The notes: a model not told the origin generated them from the letters alone. 38,868 bases of DNA from an uncultured Hyphomicrobiales bacterium (GCA_903842455.1 CAIMLX010000123.1:1-38868); one strand, 5' to 3'. Positions 7,669 through 17,583 are shown, numbered from the stretch's first letter. Numbers and translations: made by a program.

Positions 7669-8651
7669 CCCCTGAGCCGACCGTGCCAGATGCCTTGCGC
7701 GCCGAGGACGGCCTTCCCGTGCTCGATATTTCACAGCTTACGGTGAACTATGGTCGCCGCCAGGTGCTGAACCGGCTGGACCTGAAGATCGACGCAGGCG
7801 CGATCTACGGTCTGTTGGGGCCGAACGGCGCCGGCAAGACGACGCTGATCCGCACCATCTGCGGCCGCATCATGCCGGCATCGGGCTCCGTCACGATCGA
7901 AGGGCAGTCGAACCACAAGAAATCAACGCTGCGCCGGATAGGCCTCGTGCCGCAGGAGATCGGGCTCTATTCGCACCTGACGGTGCGGGAGAACCTGCAG
8001 GCGTTCGGCCGGCTCTCCGGGCTGTCGGCGGCCCAGACGCGCGACGCCGTGAAGTGGGCAGAAGACGTAACGCGCCTTTCCGAGCGCCACGGCGAACGTC
8101 TCGACGTGCTGTCGGGTGGCTGGAAGCGGCGGGTCAACATCGCAGCCGCCATTCTGCATCGCCCTGCCCTGCTGATCCTCGATGAGCCGACCGTCGGTGT
8201 CGACGTCGATGCGCGCAACGAGCTGCACGAGGTCATTCGCGATCTGACGCATTCGGGCATGGCGGTGCTGATCGCCACCCACGACCTCGATCAGGCCGAG
8301 ACGATCTGCTCGAGCGTCGGCTTTCTCCGCAACGGAACCATCGGTCCGGCAGGTCCGCCCCAATCGTTGATCGACGCCGAGTTCGGCGGCCGGACGGTGG
8401 TGATCATCGAGTTGCGCCAGCCACTGAACCCGTCGCAGCGGAGTACGCTGCTCAAGGCGGGGTTTGTGCCCAGCAACGGCGAAATGACCTGGTCGGTATT
8501 CGTCGAGGTGGGCAGCACGGTCTCATCGGCACTGACGGCGCAACTTGACCGCCTCGGCGTCTCGGCTCGCGAGATCCGGCACCGCAAGCCGGGGCTCGAC
8601 ACGCTGTTCCTGCAACTGACCCGCAAACATTCGCCCGAGCTGACGCCGTGA
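7665..8651 (+). CDS. ABC exporter ATP-binding protein in the carotenoid locus
   Basis: A 328-residue ABC ATPase of the ABC-2/drug-export (DrrA/NatA) type. Walker A is GPNGAGKTT, the signature is LSGGWKRR, Walker B is [12 protein letters not shown], and the switch His lies in [10 protein letters not shown]. After the nucleotide domain comes a C-terminal extension of about 90 residues. The frame starts at a TTG that overlaps the crtE stop (TTGA), which suggests translational coupling; a GTG at 7683 is an alternative and neither has a clear ribosome site. The permease gene overlaps its end. Both lie between crtE and crtW on one strand, so they are probably transcribed with the carotenoid genes. 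The cargo is unknown. Confidence 0.9.
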   Translation: MTPEPTVPDALRAEDGLPVLDISQLTVNYGRRQVLNRLDLKIDAGAIYGLLGPNGAGKTTLIRTICGRIMPASGSVTIEGQSNHKKSTLRRIGLVPQEIGLYSHLTVRENLQAFGRLSGLSAAQTRDAVKWAEDVTRLSERHGERLDVLSGGWKRRVNIAAAILHRPALLILDEPTVGVDVDARNELHEVIRDLTHSGMAVLIATHDLDQAETICSSVGFLRNGTIGPAGPPQSLIDAEFGGRTVVIIELRQPLNPSQRSTLLKAGFVPSNGEMTWSVFVEVGSTVSSALTAQLDRLGVSAREIRHRKPGLDTLFLQLTRKHSPELTP

Positions 8652-9853
8652 TCCTCGCCATGCTCAAGGTGATGGCGCTGAGCCTCATCCGCGACCGCGG
8701 CGCCCTGGCGATGGCGTTCCTGCTGCCGCCGACCATCTTCGTGATCTTCGCGGCGATCTTTTCAGGCACCAGCGGCGATGAGCTGAGGCTCAAGCTCGCC
8801 TATGGCAGCGAAGTCACCACCGAAACCGCGACCCGGTTCGAAACCGCCCTTCGCGACGAGCCGTCGTTGCGCATGCTGCCTGAAACGCTGTCATCGGAAG
8901 CCGCCGTGCGGGACGCCGTGGCGCAAGGCGAAGCGGATGTGGGGCTGGTCCTGCGTGGCGATCTCGCGCTGGCGGGCGATGCCTCTCCGGTGCTGGTGAT
9001 CGTCGACCCGGGCAAGCTCATGGGCGGTGCCATCGTCTCGGGTCAGGTGCAGCGTGTCCTCTCGGGCAGTCTCGCCGATATCGGGGTGGCGCGGATGGCC
9101 CCATCCATCGAGTCACTGGTTGGCGGCTTCACCCCGCAACAGTCGGCGCAACTGGCTGCCGCCATCGCGCAGATGGCAGACGAGCCATCGGCGGAGGCTG
9201 AGTCCGGCGGACTGGTAGCATTCGAAACGCTGCAGGGCCGCAGCGGATCGGGGGCGACCGTCACCTACTATGCCGGGGCCGTGGCCATCCTGTTCCTGCT
9301 GTTCTCGGCCATGCAGGGCGCGGCGACGCTGATCGAGGAGCGCAACTCAGGCATCGTCGACCGGCTTGCCGTCGGGCCGGCCGGCACCGACGTGGTGGTG
9401 ATCGGCAAGTTCCTGTTCCTGACCCTGCAGGGCACCCTGCAGGTGGGCCTCATCTTCCTCGTCGCCGCACTGGCCTATCAGGTCGACGTGGTGGAGGTCC
9501 TCCCGGTCTGGCTGCTCATCACCGTGCTGTCGGCGGCCGCATCGGCTGGGCTCGGGCTCGCCGTGGCATCAGCCTGCCGGACCAAGCAGCAGGCCCAGAC
9601 GGTGTCGACTTTCGTTGTCCTGGTCTTCTCGGCGATCGGCGGGTCGATGGTGCCCCGCTTCATGATGCCGCCTTGGTTGCAGGATATCGGCTGGTATACT
9701 CCCAACGCGTGGGCCATCGAGGCCTATCATGGAGTACTGTGGCGTAACGAAACGCTGGCAGACCTGAGTGCCTCCTTCCTGCCGCTTGCGGGTCTCGGCC
9801 TCGTCGGCGTCATGGTGGCGATACTGGTGTCCCGCTGGCGCCTGCGCCTCTAG
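8648..9853 (+). CDS. ABC-2 type permease in the carotenoid locus
   Basis: A 401-residue membrane protein with one N-terminal helix (about residues 15-38), a large non-membrane domain of about 160 residues, and a C-terminal block of five or six helices. This is the layout of ABC-2 permeases of the YhgE/NatB type (ABC2_membrane_3). The segment [15 protein letters not shown] before the second helix is a family hallmark. The GTG start overlaps the ATPase stop by 4 nt. No HlyD-like adaptor or outer-membrane factor is nearby. It is followed after 12 nt by crtW, so it is part of the crtE-crtZ transcription unit. Export of a carotenoid, or of a lipid needed to place it, is speculation. Confidence 0.88.
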   Translation: MILAMLKVMALSLIRDRGALAMAFLLPPTIFVIFAAIFSGTSGDELRLKLAYGSEVTTETATRFETALRDEPSLRMLPETLSSEAAVRDAVAQGEADVGLVLRGDLALAGDASPVLVIVDPGKLMGGAIVSGQVQRVLSGSLADIGVARMAPSIESLVGGFTPQQSAQLAAAIAQMADEPSAEAESGGLVAFETLQGRSGSGATVTYYAGAVAILFLLFSAMQGAATLIEERNSGIVDRLAVGPAGTDVVVIGKFLFLTLQGTLQVGLIFLVAALAYQVDVVEVLPVWLLITVLSAAASAGLGLAVASACRTKQQAQTVSTFVVLVFSAIGGSMVPRFMMPPWLQDIGWYTPNAWAIEAYHGVLWRNETLADLSASFLPLAGLGLVGVMVAILVSRWRLRL

Positions 9854-9865
9854 AGGAGTCCGAAA

Positions 9866-10621
9866 ATGGCAGTGGCAAATCCCCGGGCAGCGGTCAACCT
9901 GAGCCGAAGGGACGTCGCCGTGGGGCTGGGCCTCGCGGGTCTGATCCTCTCGGCGTGGCTGACCGTCCATATCGTGGCGATCTTCTTTATCGACTGGAGC
10001 CAGCCGGGCCTTTGGCTGCTGGCGCCGGTGGTGGTCGTGCTCCAGACCTGGCTTTCGGTCGGCTTGTTCATCGTGGCGCATGACAGCATGCATGGCGCGC
10101 TGGTCCCGTCCAATGCCGGCCTCAACGCCCTGATCGGCCGGATCTGTGTCGGCCTCTATGCCGGCTTTTCCTACGACCAGCTCTACAAGGCCCACCACGA
10201 GCATCATCGCTACGCCGGCACCGAGCGCGATCCGGACTTCGATGCCAACCATCCCGACCAGTTCTGGCCGTGGTATATCAAGTTCTTCCGCACCTATTTC
10301 GGCGTACGGGAACTGGGCGTGCTGACCGCCGTGGTGGTGGTCTATCTGTTCATCCTGGGGCCGCGCTTCCCCTACATCCTGCTGTTCTGGGCCCTGCCTG
10401 CGATTCTCTCGTCGCTGCAGCTGTTCTACTTCGGCACCTACCTGCCGCACCGGCAGGACGAGACCCCGTTTACAGACCAGCACCGGTCACGCAGCAACGA
10501 CCTGCCTTGGCTGTTGTCGCTGATCACCTGCTTCCACTTCGGCTATCACCATGAGCATCACGAGCGTCCCTGGGTCCCGTGGTGGAAACTGCCGGAGTTC
10601 AGGGATAGCCTGCGAGCATGA
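9866..10621 (+). CDS. crtW: Beta-carotene ketolase
   Basis: A 251-residue integral-membrane di-iron oxygenase of the fatty-acid-desaturase superfamily that introduces the 4-keto group on beta-ionone rings. The histidine boxes are visible: HDSMHG at about 72-77, HHEHH at about 111-115, and HFGYHHEHHERPWVPWW near the C-terminus. Several hydrophobic helices separate them. The ATG has a GAGGAG site 7 nt upstream. Together with crtZ it would yield astaxanthin-type ketocarotenoids. Confidence 0.95.
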   Translation: MAVANPRAAVNLSRRDVAVGLGLAGLILSAWLTVHIVAIFFIDWSQPGLWLLAPVVVVLQTWLSVGLFIVAHDSMHGALVPSNAGLNALIGRICVGLYAGFSYDQLYKAHHEHHRYAGTERDPDFDANHPDQFWPWYIKFFRTYFGVRELGVLTAVVVVYLFILGPRFPYILLFWALPAILSSLQLFYFGTYLPHRQDETPFTDQHRSRSNDLPWLLSLITCFHFGYHHEHHERPWVPWWKLPEFRDSLRA

Positions 10622-10650
10622 CGACCGACTATCGGCAGAGGATTAGCTGA

Positions 10651-11181
10651 ATGGACGTTCTGGCCTTTGTCGTGCCGGTTGTCATCGTGATCGGGACCGT
10701 GGCCTTCATGGAGGTCTTCGCCTGGTGGGTGCACAAGTACATCATGCATGGCGAAATGGGGTGGGGCTGGCACAAGTCGCACCACGAGCCGCATGATCCC
10801 GGCTTCGAGAAGAACGATCTCTACACCGTCATTTTCGGGGTATTCGCGATCGGCCTGTTCTTTGTCGGCAGCTTCGTGTGGCCGCCGCTGTGGTGGGTGG
10901 CCGTCGGGATCACGGTCTACGGGGTGCTGTATTTTGTCGCCCATGACGGGCTGGTGCACCAGCGCTGGCCGTTCAAGTATATCCCCCGCAAGGGCTACCT
11001 GAAGCGGCTCTACCAGGCGCACCGGCTGCATCACGCGGTCGACGGCAAGGACGGCTGCGTCAGCTTCGGTTTCATCTATGCCCCGCCGGTCGATGAACTG
11101 GTGAAGGAACTGGACAAGAGCAAGCGGCCGCACGACAGGGCCAGCCGGGGAGACGACGGCGGCATGACCGCCGGCCGGTAA
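10651..11181 (+). CDS. crtZ: Beta-carotene hydroxylase
   Basis: A 176-residue di-iron membrane hydroxylase that adds 3-hydroxyl groups to the beta-ionone ring. The histidine clusters HKYIMHG, WHKSHHEPH and, near the end, HRLHHAVDGKDGCVSFGF are characteristic of the family. The ATG has a GAGG site 9 nt upstream and the gene follows crtW after 29 bp. The stop lies 3 bp from the end of the convergent crtB gene, leaving no room for a dedicated terminator between the two crt units. Confidence 0.95.
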   Translation: MDVLAFVVPVVIVIGTVAFMEVFAWWVHKYIMHGEMGWGWHKSHHEPHDPGFEKNDLYTVIFGVFAIGLFFVGSFVWPPLWWVAVGITVYGVLYFVAHDGLVHQRWPFKYIPRKGYLKRLYQAHRLHHAVDGKDGCVSFGFIYAPPVDELVKELDKSKRPHDRASRGDDGGMTAGR

Positions 11182-11184
11182 GCC

Positions 11185-12111
11185 TCAGACCGGCCTCTGG
11201 TAGAGGCCGATCCGCGGCGCCGACCTGGGCGCGACCCGGGACGCCGCCACGTCACCGAGACCGGCAAGCAGCATTGCGAACTTTTCCGCCTTGCTGGTCG
11301 ACACGCGCTCTTCCCAGGCCAAAGGCCCACCCCGCCTGAGCTTTTCGCCGATCGCCCGGTAGACGCGCCGCGCCGCGCCGATGGCCCAGGCCGACCGCGG
11401 CGGCAGCACCGACATGCCCGCCAGCGCCGAGGTGTAGTAGGGCTCCGCGATATCGAGGAGCCGCAGCGCGGCCGCGTGGAGAAGCGGCCATTGCGCGGCA
11501 TCGTCCGCGTCGACCGCGTCGATGCCCTGCTCGCGCAGCAGTTCGGCCGGCAGGTAGACGCGGCCGCTGCGGGCATCGTCGAGGACATCGCGGGCAATGG
11601 TGGTGAGCTGGAAGGCGTTGCCGAGGTCCGAGGCGCGGTCGAGCACTTCCGGCTCGCGCGCGCCCATGATCATGGCCATCATGACGCCAACCACTCCGGC
11701 GACATGGTAGCCGTAGTCCAGCGTATCCTCGACGGTCTCGTAGGTCCGCGCTTCCACATCCATCTGAAAGCCGCGCAGCAGCTGTTGTGGATGCAGGGCA
11801 GGGATGGCCCGCCGCCGGGCCACCCGGCTCAGCGCGACAAAGATCGGATCGGCTGATCGACCGTTCTGCAAGGCCTCTTCCGTCTGCCGGCGCAGCCCGT
11901 CCAGCCGCTCCAGCTGGCCGTCGCGGAAATCGGCCTGCTGGTCGTGGCCGAGGGTCTGGCCGTCGATCACATCGTCGCAATGGCGGCACCAGGCATAGAG
12001 CATGACGCAATCGTCCCGCGTCTCGCGATCGAACAGCCGCGCCGCGGCGGCAAAGCTCTTCGAGCCCTGCTTGATCGACTGCTCCGACAGGGCGACGACG
12101 CTGTCCGTCAT
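11185..12111 (-). CDS. crtB: Phytoene synthase
   Basis: A 308-residue squalene/phytoene synthase family enzyme that joins two GGPP molecules head to head. The first Asp-rich motif is CDDVIDG at about residues 44-50, and the second is ARDVLDDARSGRVYLP at about 172-187. The ATG at 12111 overlaps the crtI stop by 4 nt, so the two are likely translationally coupled. It is the last gene of the minus-strand crtY-crtI-crtB unit. Confidence 0.95.
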   Translation of the reverse strand: MTDSVVALSEQSIKQGSKSFAAAARLFDRETRDDCVMLYAWCRHCDDVIDGQTLGHDQQADFRDGQLERLDGLRRQTEEALQNGRSADPIFVALSRVARRRAIPALHPQQLLRGFQMDVEARTYETVEDTLDYGYHVAGVVGVMMAMIMGAREPEVLDRASDLGNAFQLTTIARDVLDDARSGRVYLPAELLREQGIDAVDADDAAQWPLLHAAALRLLDIAEPYYTSALAGMSVLPPRSAWAIGAARRVYRAIGEKLRRGGPLAWEERVSTSKAEKFAMLLAGLGDVAASRVAPRSAPRIGLYQRPV

Positions 12112-13595
12112 TGCCGCGCATCCTCGATCATCAGCCCGGCGGTGGCCTTGGCCGAACCGACGACGCCGGGAATACCCGCACCGGGATGGGTCCCCGCACC
12201 CACGATATAGAGGTTGGGAATGACGTCATCGCGGTTGTGCGGCCTGAACCACGCGCTTTGCGTCAGGATCGGCTCGATCGAGAAAGCCGATCCGAGGTGT
12301 GAGTTGAGATCATCGCGGAACTCGAACGGCGTGATGTGGTGGACGCTGACGAGGTCCTCGAGCAGCCCCGGGATGTAGCGGTCGTTGAGGTATTTCAGGA
12401 TGCGGTCGCGGTACTTCGGCCCTTCCACCGCCCAGTCGATATCGGCGGTCCCGAGGTGCGGCACCGGCGACAGCACGTAGTGCGCGCTTTGTCCGGGCGG
12501 AGCGAGGCTGTCGTCGGTGACCGACGGCGTGTGGAGGTACAGCGAGAAATCGTCCGCCAGCCCGTCGGCCTTGAAGATGTCGCGGATGAGTTCGCGATAG
12601 CGCGGCCCGAACAGCACCATGTGGTGCCGCAACTCCGGATGCTGCCGCTTGAGGCCGAAATAGATGACAAAGAGCGACATCGAAAAGCGCCGCTTTTCCA
12701 GGGACTTGCCATTGCTTTCGCCGCGTTGCGTGTCGCGCAGCATGTGCTTGTAGGTGTGAACCACGTCGGCGTTCGACGCCACCTGGTCGAAGGGGTGACG
12801 CGAGCCGTCCCGCAGCACGATGGCCGTGGCCCGGTGGCCTTCGGTATCGATCCGGTCGATCTCGGCGCTCAGATGCACCTTGCCGCCGAGGTCTTCGAGC
12901 AGCTTCACCATGGCCCGGATCAGCGCGCCCGTGCCGCCCTTGGCGAACCAGACACCGCCCCGGCGCTCCAGCGCGTGGATCAGGGCGTAGATCGACGAGG
13001 TCTCGAACGGGTTGCCACCCACCAGCAGCGAATGGAAGCTGAACGCCTGCCGCAGGTGATCGTGCTTGATGAACTGCGAGACCTTGGAATAGACGCTGCG
13101 ATGGCTTTCGAGGCGCATCAGTTGCGGCGCGGCCTTGATCATCGACCAGAAGTTGAGGAACGGCACTGTGCCCAGCTTCTCGTAGCCCTCGTGGAAGAGG
13201 TCCTCGGAGTAGGCGAGGAACTTCCGGTAGCCTTCGACGTCCTCCGGCGAAATGGCGCGGATCTGCGCGTCGATCTCGGCCTGGTCGTTGGCGTAGTCGA
13301 ACCGGTGCCCATCTTCCCAGCACAGCTGGTAGAACGGCGCGACCGGGAGAAACTCGACATAGTCCTCGCGGCGCCGGCCGCTGAGGGCCCAGAGCTGGTC
13401 GAGACAATCGGGATCGGTGATGACGGTCGGGCCGCCATCGAACTTGAAGCCGTCCTGCTCGTAGACATAGGCCCGCCCACCGGGCTTGTCGCGCTTCTCG
13501 AACACGGTCGTGGCGATACCGGCGCTTTGCAGGCGGATCGCCAGTGCGAGGCCGCCGAATCCGGCACCGATGACCGCCGCCGTTCTCTGGTTCAT
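12108..13595 (-). CDS. crtI: Phytoene desaturase (lycopene-forming)
   Basis: A 495-residue FAD-dependent desaturase that converts phytoene to lycopene. The N-terminal dinucleotide-binding motif is AVIGAGFGGLALAIRLQ (from residue 6), followed by GGRAYVYEQDGFKFDGGP. The C-terminal signature is NLYIVGAGTHPGAGIPG. The frame is open upstream to 13697, but the ATG at 13595 directly precedes the FAD motif, has GAAAGAA upstream, and overlaps the crtY stop by 3 nt (ATGA), so it was chosen. Length is normal for bacterial CrtI. Confidence 0.95.
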   Translation of the reverse strand: MNQRTAAVIGAGFGGLALAIRLQSAGIATTVFEKRDKPGGRAYVYEQDGFKFDGGPTVITDPDCLDQLWALSGRRREDYVEFLPVAPFYQLCWEDGHRFDYANDQAEIDAQIRAISPEDVEGYRKFLAYSEDLFHEGYEKLGTVPFLNFWSMIKAAPQLMRLESHRSVYSKVSQFIKHDHLRQAFSFHSLLVGGNPFETSSIYALIHALERRGGVWFAKGGTGALIRAMVKLLEDLGGKVHLSAEIDRIDTEGHRATAIVLRDGSRHPFDQVASNADVVHTYKHMLRDTQRGESNGKSLEKRRFSMSLFVIYFGLKRQHPELRHHMVLFGPRYRELIRDIFKADGLADDFSLYLHTPSVTDDSLAPPGQSAHYVLSPVPHLGTADIDWAVEGPKYRDRILKYLNDRYIPGLLEDLVSVHHITPFEFRDDLNSHLGSAFSIEPILTQSAWFRPHNRDDVIPNLYIVGAGTHPGAGIPGVVGSAKATAGLMIEDARQ

Positions 13596-14770
13596 CGCGG
13601 TTCTTTCTCGTTCAGCAAGGATTGTTCCGTCAGGCAGGCAAGGGCACGGTGAACCGGCACGGGCGGCTTGCCGATCAGGATGCGGCAGATATCCCACACG
13701 GTGGTGCGGCCCGCATAAAAGCGCTCGATCAGGGGTTCTGGCAACCGGTAGAAGCGCTGCAAGACAAGATGTCGCCGGGAGGGCTCGGCGGCGCGGAACA
13801 GCATGCGGTTGAGCAGCCGGTAGAACCCCTGCTGCCGCGCGCGTTTCAGGGCGTGCCCCTTGACGACCGAGGCGAGTTCGGCAGTTCCCTGCTGCCAGTG
13901 ATCGGCAACCACGTTCGCCAGCCGCACCCCCTCGGGCAGGCTGTAGCCCGTCGTCGGGTGGAACAGGCCGGCGCGCATGCCCGCCAGAGGAATGTCAGGC
14001 CGCTGCCCGGCCCAGTACCCATCCGCGTCATAGGCAAGGCAGATCGGCAGCACGCCATGCTCCTCGCGCACCACGCGCTTGATCGACCAGCCCTGCGCCT
14101 GCGCATAGGCGCTGATGTCGGCGGCCAGCGCCTGCAGGTCGAGTGCGTCGCCGTCGGAGTAGCGCGTATCCTCAATGAGGATGCGGGTCGGTGAAAACGG
14201 CAGCAGGTAGACGAAGCGGTAGCCGTCGAGCTGGTCGACCGAGGCATCCATGATCACCGGTTCCTTGATGCCATGCGGCGTCTCGGTTTCGATCTCGAGC
14301 CCAACGAACTTCTGATGCCCCAGCACCATCGAAGGATGGGGTGCAAAGCCGCGCGCGTCGATGACGCAATGCGCCTCGAGGCGCGTCCCATCCTCGAGCG
14401 TGGCGCCCGCCGGGTCGATTGCGGCCACCCTGGCGCCCGTGACAATCCGCACCGACGGGATCGAGCGGATGTGCTCGAGCACCGACTGGCTGGTGAGGCT
14501 CGCATAGCCAGACGCGAGACGCCGCGCGTACTTCTGGAAGCGCACCTCCTGCCCCGCCCATTGATGCGCGATCAGTGGCTCCACCCACTTGAGGTCACCG
14601 GCCCCGACGTCGGCGAGATGAAACGACCAGGTGTGCTCGCCAAACGGCGTGGCCGACCCCTCGACCATGGTCACGTTGACCGCCTGACCCGTCGCCACAA
14701 CGCGCTGGGCGATCAAAGCGGACGCGAGCCCCGCGCCAATCAGCAGAAGCGAATTGTTGGAAGATTGCAT
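13592..14770 (-). CDS. crtY: Lycopene beta-cyclase
   Basis: A 392-residue flavoprotein cyclase that turns lycopene into beta-carotene. The dinucleotide site LLLIGAGLASALIAQRV lies at residues 9-25. The family segments FGEHTWSFHL, FHPTTGYSLPEG and, close to the end, TTVWDICRILIGKPPVPV are present. It heads the crtY-crtI-crtB unit. A gap of 84 bp separates it from the nucleotidyltransferase/glycosyltransferase gene upstream on the same strand; this gap may hold the crt promoter or be read through. Confidence 0.95.
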   Translation of the reverse strand: MQSSNNSLLLIGAGLASALIAQRVVATGQAVNVTMVEGSATPFGEHTWSFHLADVGAGDLKWVEPLIAHQWAGQEVRFQKYARRLASGYASLTSQSVLEHIRSIPSVRIVTGARVAAIDPAGATLEDGTRLEAHCVIDARGFAPHPSMVLGHQKFVGLEIETETPHGIKEPVIMDASVDQLDGYRFVYLLPFSPTRILIEDTRYSDGDALDLQALAADISAYAQAQGWSIKRVVREEHGVLPICLAYDADGYWAGQRPDIPLAGMRAGLFHPTTGYSLPEGVRLANVVADHWQQGTAELASVVKGHALKRARQQGFYRLLNRMLFRAAEPSRRHLVLQRFYRLPEPLIERFYAGRTTVWDICRILIGKPPVPVHRALACLTEQSLLNEKEPR

Positions 14771-14854
14771 CGGTCTCGATTGCGTGCAGGGCCCCGGTAT
14801 ACGTGCAGCATGTCGCTTTGCGGGGACAGTCTGGTCAAGTCACATCTGGTCGGA

Positions 14855-17560
14855 TCACGACATGCCGTCCGGCGACGCCTTTGTCTCCACGAACCGCCTG
14901 TGGCGGTCCACTGGCCACGACTGGGCCCGCCATCGGGATGCCAGGACCGTTCCGGCACGCGATTTCTCGGCCCACAGCGACTGGTCGCCGACAAGGCGTA
15001 GCATGGCATCCGCAGCAGAACGATCCGGCCCAATCGGGTCGGGCACTGGTTCGACGACAAGTGCGGCCGAAGGCGCGCCGGACCATCTGGCGGCAATGAC
15101 CGGGGTGCCGGCGCACATCGCTTCGACAATCGACTGCATCGCGTCGCCCGGTCGGTGCAACGCCAGCAGGCAATCCGCCCCGGCGACCAGGTCGAGTGTC
15201 TCGCTGTCCGACAGCGCTTTGGTCACGAGGACGATGTTGGGCCGGCCCGCCGCGACACGGGAGAGCGCGGCGACGGCCAGGGGATCGCTACCCGCCCCGA
15301 CGAGGGAGAGCACGAGGCTTGCCGAGCGCGAAGTCCGGTCGAAGCCCGCCTGGAAGCTGCGGATCGTGGCGATGGCGCCCGTATGCATCGCGGGCGCACG
15401 CATGTCGAACTGGGCGAGGAAGCGGAACGGCCGGTCCCGCAGAAACACTCGGGGATGATCGATGCCGACATCCGGAGCCGGCCGGGATACGACGTGGACG
15501 AGCGTTTCCCCCCTGCCGCCCTGGGCGCGAACCATCGCGACCGCCGCATCGTCATGCACCCATATTTCGTGAAAGAGCGGCAGGGTCCGCTCGAGTCCCG
15601 GCGCTGCCACCACGGCTCCGTCGGGCCAGATACCGATGCGGTAGCGGCGCGCCCAGAGCTGCTGCGGCGTTGAAAGCATGACCTGCACCGCTTCGGTCGG
15701 ATCGCCGTGACAGATCCAGAGCCCACCCTCTCCCGGCGCGGCAGCGGCGCCTGCCGGATCGCCGCCCAGATCGTGGGGCACCACGGTGAGCGGCCAGTGG
15801 CGCACCGCCTCCAGCGCCAGCCTCGCCGCCCGACCCCGCATGCCGATATCGGACAGCTGTCCGCAGAAGACGACATCGCCTGCACCAATGGCCGAGGCTG
15901 GGAGTGGACGCGACAGTCGGCTGAGCCGCACCTGGCGCGCGATGGCCGCGACGGCCGGGGACAGGCGCTGTCGCACGCTCTCAGGCAGGGGCAACTGCAG
16001 CCAGAGCCGGCGCAGCCGATGAGGACTGCCCCGCTCGGCCCCGCGTACGCCGTCGGTCCGCCGGTCCCATTGCCGGCGAATGAACAGGCCAAGCTGCCGC
16101 TTGTCGGTCGAACCGCCGCCCTCGGCCGGCATTTCGGCATCGGGCAGCCACAACAGCAGGAGGCCGCGGCCGCCCAATTCGGGCAGGGGCTTCAACCGCA
16201 CCGAAAGCCCGAGCTCGGTGTCGCGGCCAAGCAGCAGGCAACGGACGGTGCCGAGCCCTCCTGCAGCCCCGATCCGCACCTGCTTCCTGCGCCCGCGATA
16301 GGCGTGGGCGTTGAGGCGGAGCGGTTCCCCACCCGCCTGGGCGTCGGTCAGCGGCACAACGGCAATCGCCCACTTCTTCTCGCTCCAGCGACCCGCCTTC
16401 TCGGGCGACGAGAAGCCCTCGAGGAAGACCGGGCCATCGCCCGGCGGACACGCGGCAACGCGTTGCCGTGCCAGACTCCACAGCCGGTCCATCAGCGGAG
16501 ATGGCCAGGTGACGGCGCGGAGGCGCTCCTCCGCTTGCCCCGGCGGCCGCATGAAGGTGCCCGACCGGCCAAAGGCGAAATCCTGCCGCTGCAGGGCAGC
16601 GTGCTCCGAACTGCTGCGCTGGCCCGGAGGGATCGCGCGAATACGCCACTCGCGGTATTTGGCCTCTCCTGCCGACAGGCCCAAGCCCGCGGCCGACGCT
16701 GGCAGGTCGAGTTCGGCATGGGCCTGCAATTCGCCCAGATAGGCCGCGGCCGCGCATTCCAGCCCGTAGCGACGCGTCAATGCGCCGAACTCGTCCCAGT
16801 CGATTTCGCCGGCTGCCGATGCCAAGAGGAAATAGCCTTCGGTAACGCGGGTGAAGCACTCGATCCTGTCCCATGGCTCGCAGCGCGCCATGGAGCAGAA
16901 CAACTGATGCGTCGCCGACGGGATCCGCACGGCGCGGCCATGCAGTTCCGCGTCGCGGGCGTCGAGCCGATACCGCCTGCCGAGGTCGGGGTCGTGGATG
17001 TTCCACAGCGGCCGCCAGTGCAGGTCCAGCCCGCGCTGGCTGCCGCGCTTCACCTCGACACCGGCATCGACACTGTCGATCAGCGGCGCGCCAAAATCCT
17101 CCCAGGCGTGGCCCGGCGGCAGGAAACCACCCTCGCGCAGCACGCTGACCGCCGCCGGAATGTCCTCGGGGAGAAGCAGAATGTCGTAGTCGGCCGAGAC
17201 GCGCCGCCGCTCCAGCTCGGGGGTGCGGGCGAACAGCGCCGCGCCCTTCATCAGCACGGCGCCGATGCCCCGGCTGTCGAGCGCATCGAGCGTGCTGAAC
17301 AGCAGGCGGAGCCGCAGCACGTTGTTCGTCCAGACCTGCCTGGCGACGCCACGCATGCGCGCCAGGTCCGGGTCGTCCAGCCCCTCGCGCTGGATCAGTT
17401 CGACCAGCAGCGGCAGCACCCGATGCGATTCGCCGTGCGCCGCATCCAGTGGCCCGACGGCGCGCCACTGGGAAAACGCGGCGACCGCCTCCGGTCCGGT
17501 ATGGGAGATCGCCCGCAACAGCAGGCGAGCCGGGTCACTCAGCAATCCGTTGTCGCCCAT
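14855..17560 (-). CDS. Nucleotidyltransferase / glycosyltransferase fusion protein
   Basis: A protein of about 901 residues with three apparent parts. Residues 1-290 look like the uncharacterised nucleotidyltransferase family PF14907: LMKGAAL at about 103-109 and SADYDILLL at about 122-130 give the expected Lys-Gly and Asp-x-Asp features. Residues about 370-500 resemble the beta-sandwich segment seen beside some polysaccharide glycosyltransferases (FLEGFSSPEKAGRWSEKKWA). The last 300 residues look like a GT4-like glycosyltransferase (SLVGAGSDPLAVAAL, then SIVEAMCAGTPVIAARWSGAP). The ATG at 17560 is preferred; GTG starts at 17587 (overlapping the PqqD stop) and 17608 are possible. It follows the PqqD gene, matching HPr-rel-A/PqqD systems, where a nucleotidyltransferase usually stands alone. 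Target unknown. Confidence 0.7.
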   Translation of the reverse strand: MGDNGLLSDPARLLLRAISHTGPEAVAAFSQWRAVGPLDAAHGESHRVLPLLVELIQREGLDDPDLARMRGVARQVWTNNVLRLRLLFSTLDALDSRGIGAVLMKGAALFARTPELERRRVSADYDILLLPEDIPAAVSVLREGGFLPPGHAWEDFGAPLIDSVDAGVEVKRGSQRGLDLHWRPLWNIHDPDLGRRYRLDARDAELHGRAVRIPSATHQLFCSMARCEPWDRIECFTRVTEGYFLLASAAGEIDWDEFGALTRRYGLECAAAAYLGELQAHAELDLPASAAGLGLSAGEAKYREWRIRAIPPGQRSSSEHAALQRQDFAFGRSGTFMRPPGQAEERLRAVTWPSPLMDRLWSLARQRVAACPPGDGPVFLEGFSSPEKAGRWSEKKWAIAVVPLTDAQAGGEPLRLNAHAYRGRRKQVRIGAAGGLGTVRCLLLGRDTELGLSVRLKPLPELGGRGLLLLWLPDAEMPAEGGGSTDKRQLGLFIRRQWDRRTDGVRGAERGSPHRLRRLWLQLPLPESVRQRLSPAVAAIARQVRLSRLSRPLPASAIGAGDVVFCGQLSDIGMRGRAARLALEAVRHWPLTVVPHDLGGDPAGAAAAPGEGGLWICHGDPTEAVQVMLSTPQQLWARRYRIGIWPDGAVVAAPGLERTLPLFHEIWVHDDAAVAMVRAQGGRGETLVHVVSRPAPDVGIDHPRVFLRDRPFRFLAQFDMRAPAMHTGAIATIRSFQAGFDRTSRSASLVLSLVGAGSDPLAVAALSRVAAGRPNIVLVTKALSDSETLDLVAGADCLLALHRPGDAMQSIVEAMCAGTPVIAARWSGAPSAALVVEPVPDPIGPDRSAADAMLRLVGDQSLWAEKSRAGTVLASRWRAQSWPVDRHRRFVETKASPDGMS

Positions 17561-17583
17561 GGCGCCGGGTCCGGGAGTATGCG

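Noticed and set aside
6664-7734. Upstream extension of the IPP isomerase frame (to 696 codons)
   Set aside because: The extension is antisense to crtE and has no family similarity; the isomerase begins at the TTG at 6663.
14800-14830. A TGT-N12-ACA pattern (PpsR/CrtJ-type) on the minus strand upstream of crtY
   Set aside because: Six fixed bases occur by chance often, no photosynthesis genes are present, and no PpsR gene is in the window.
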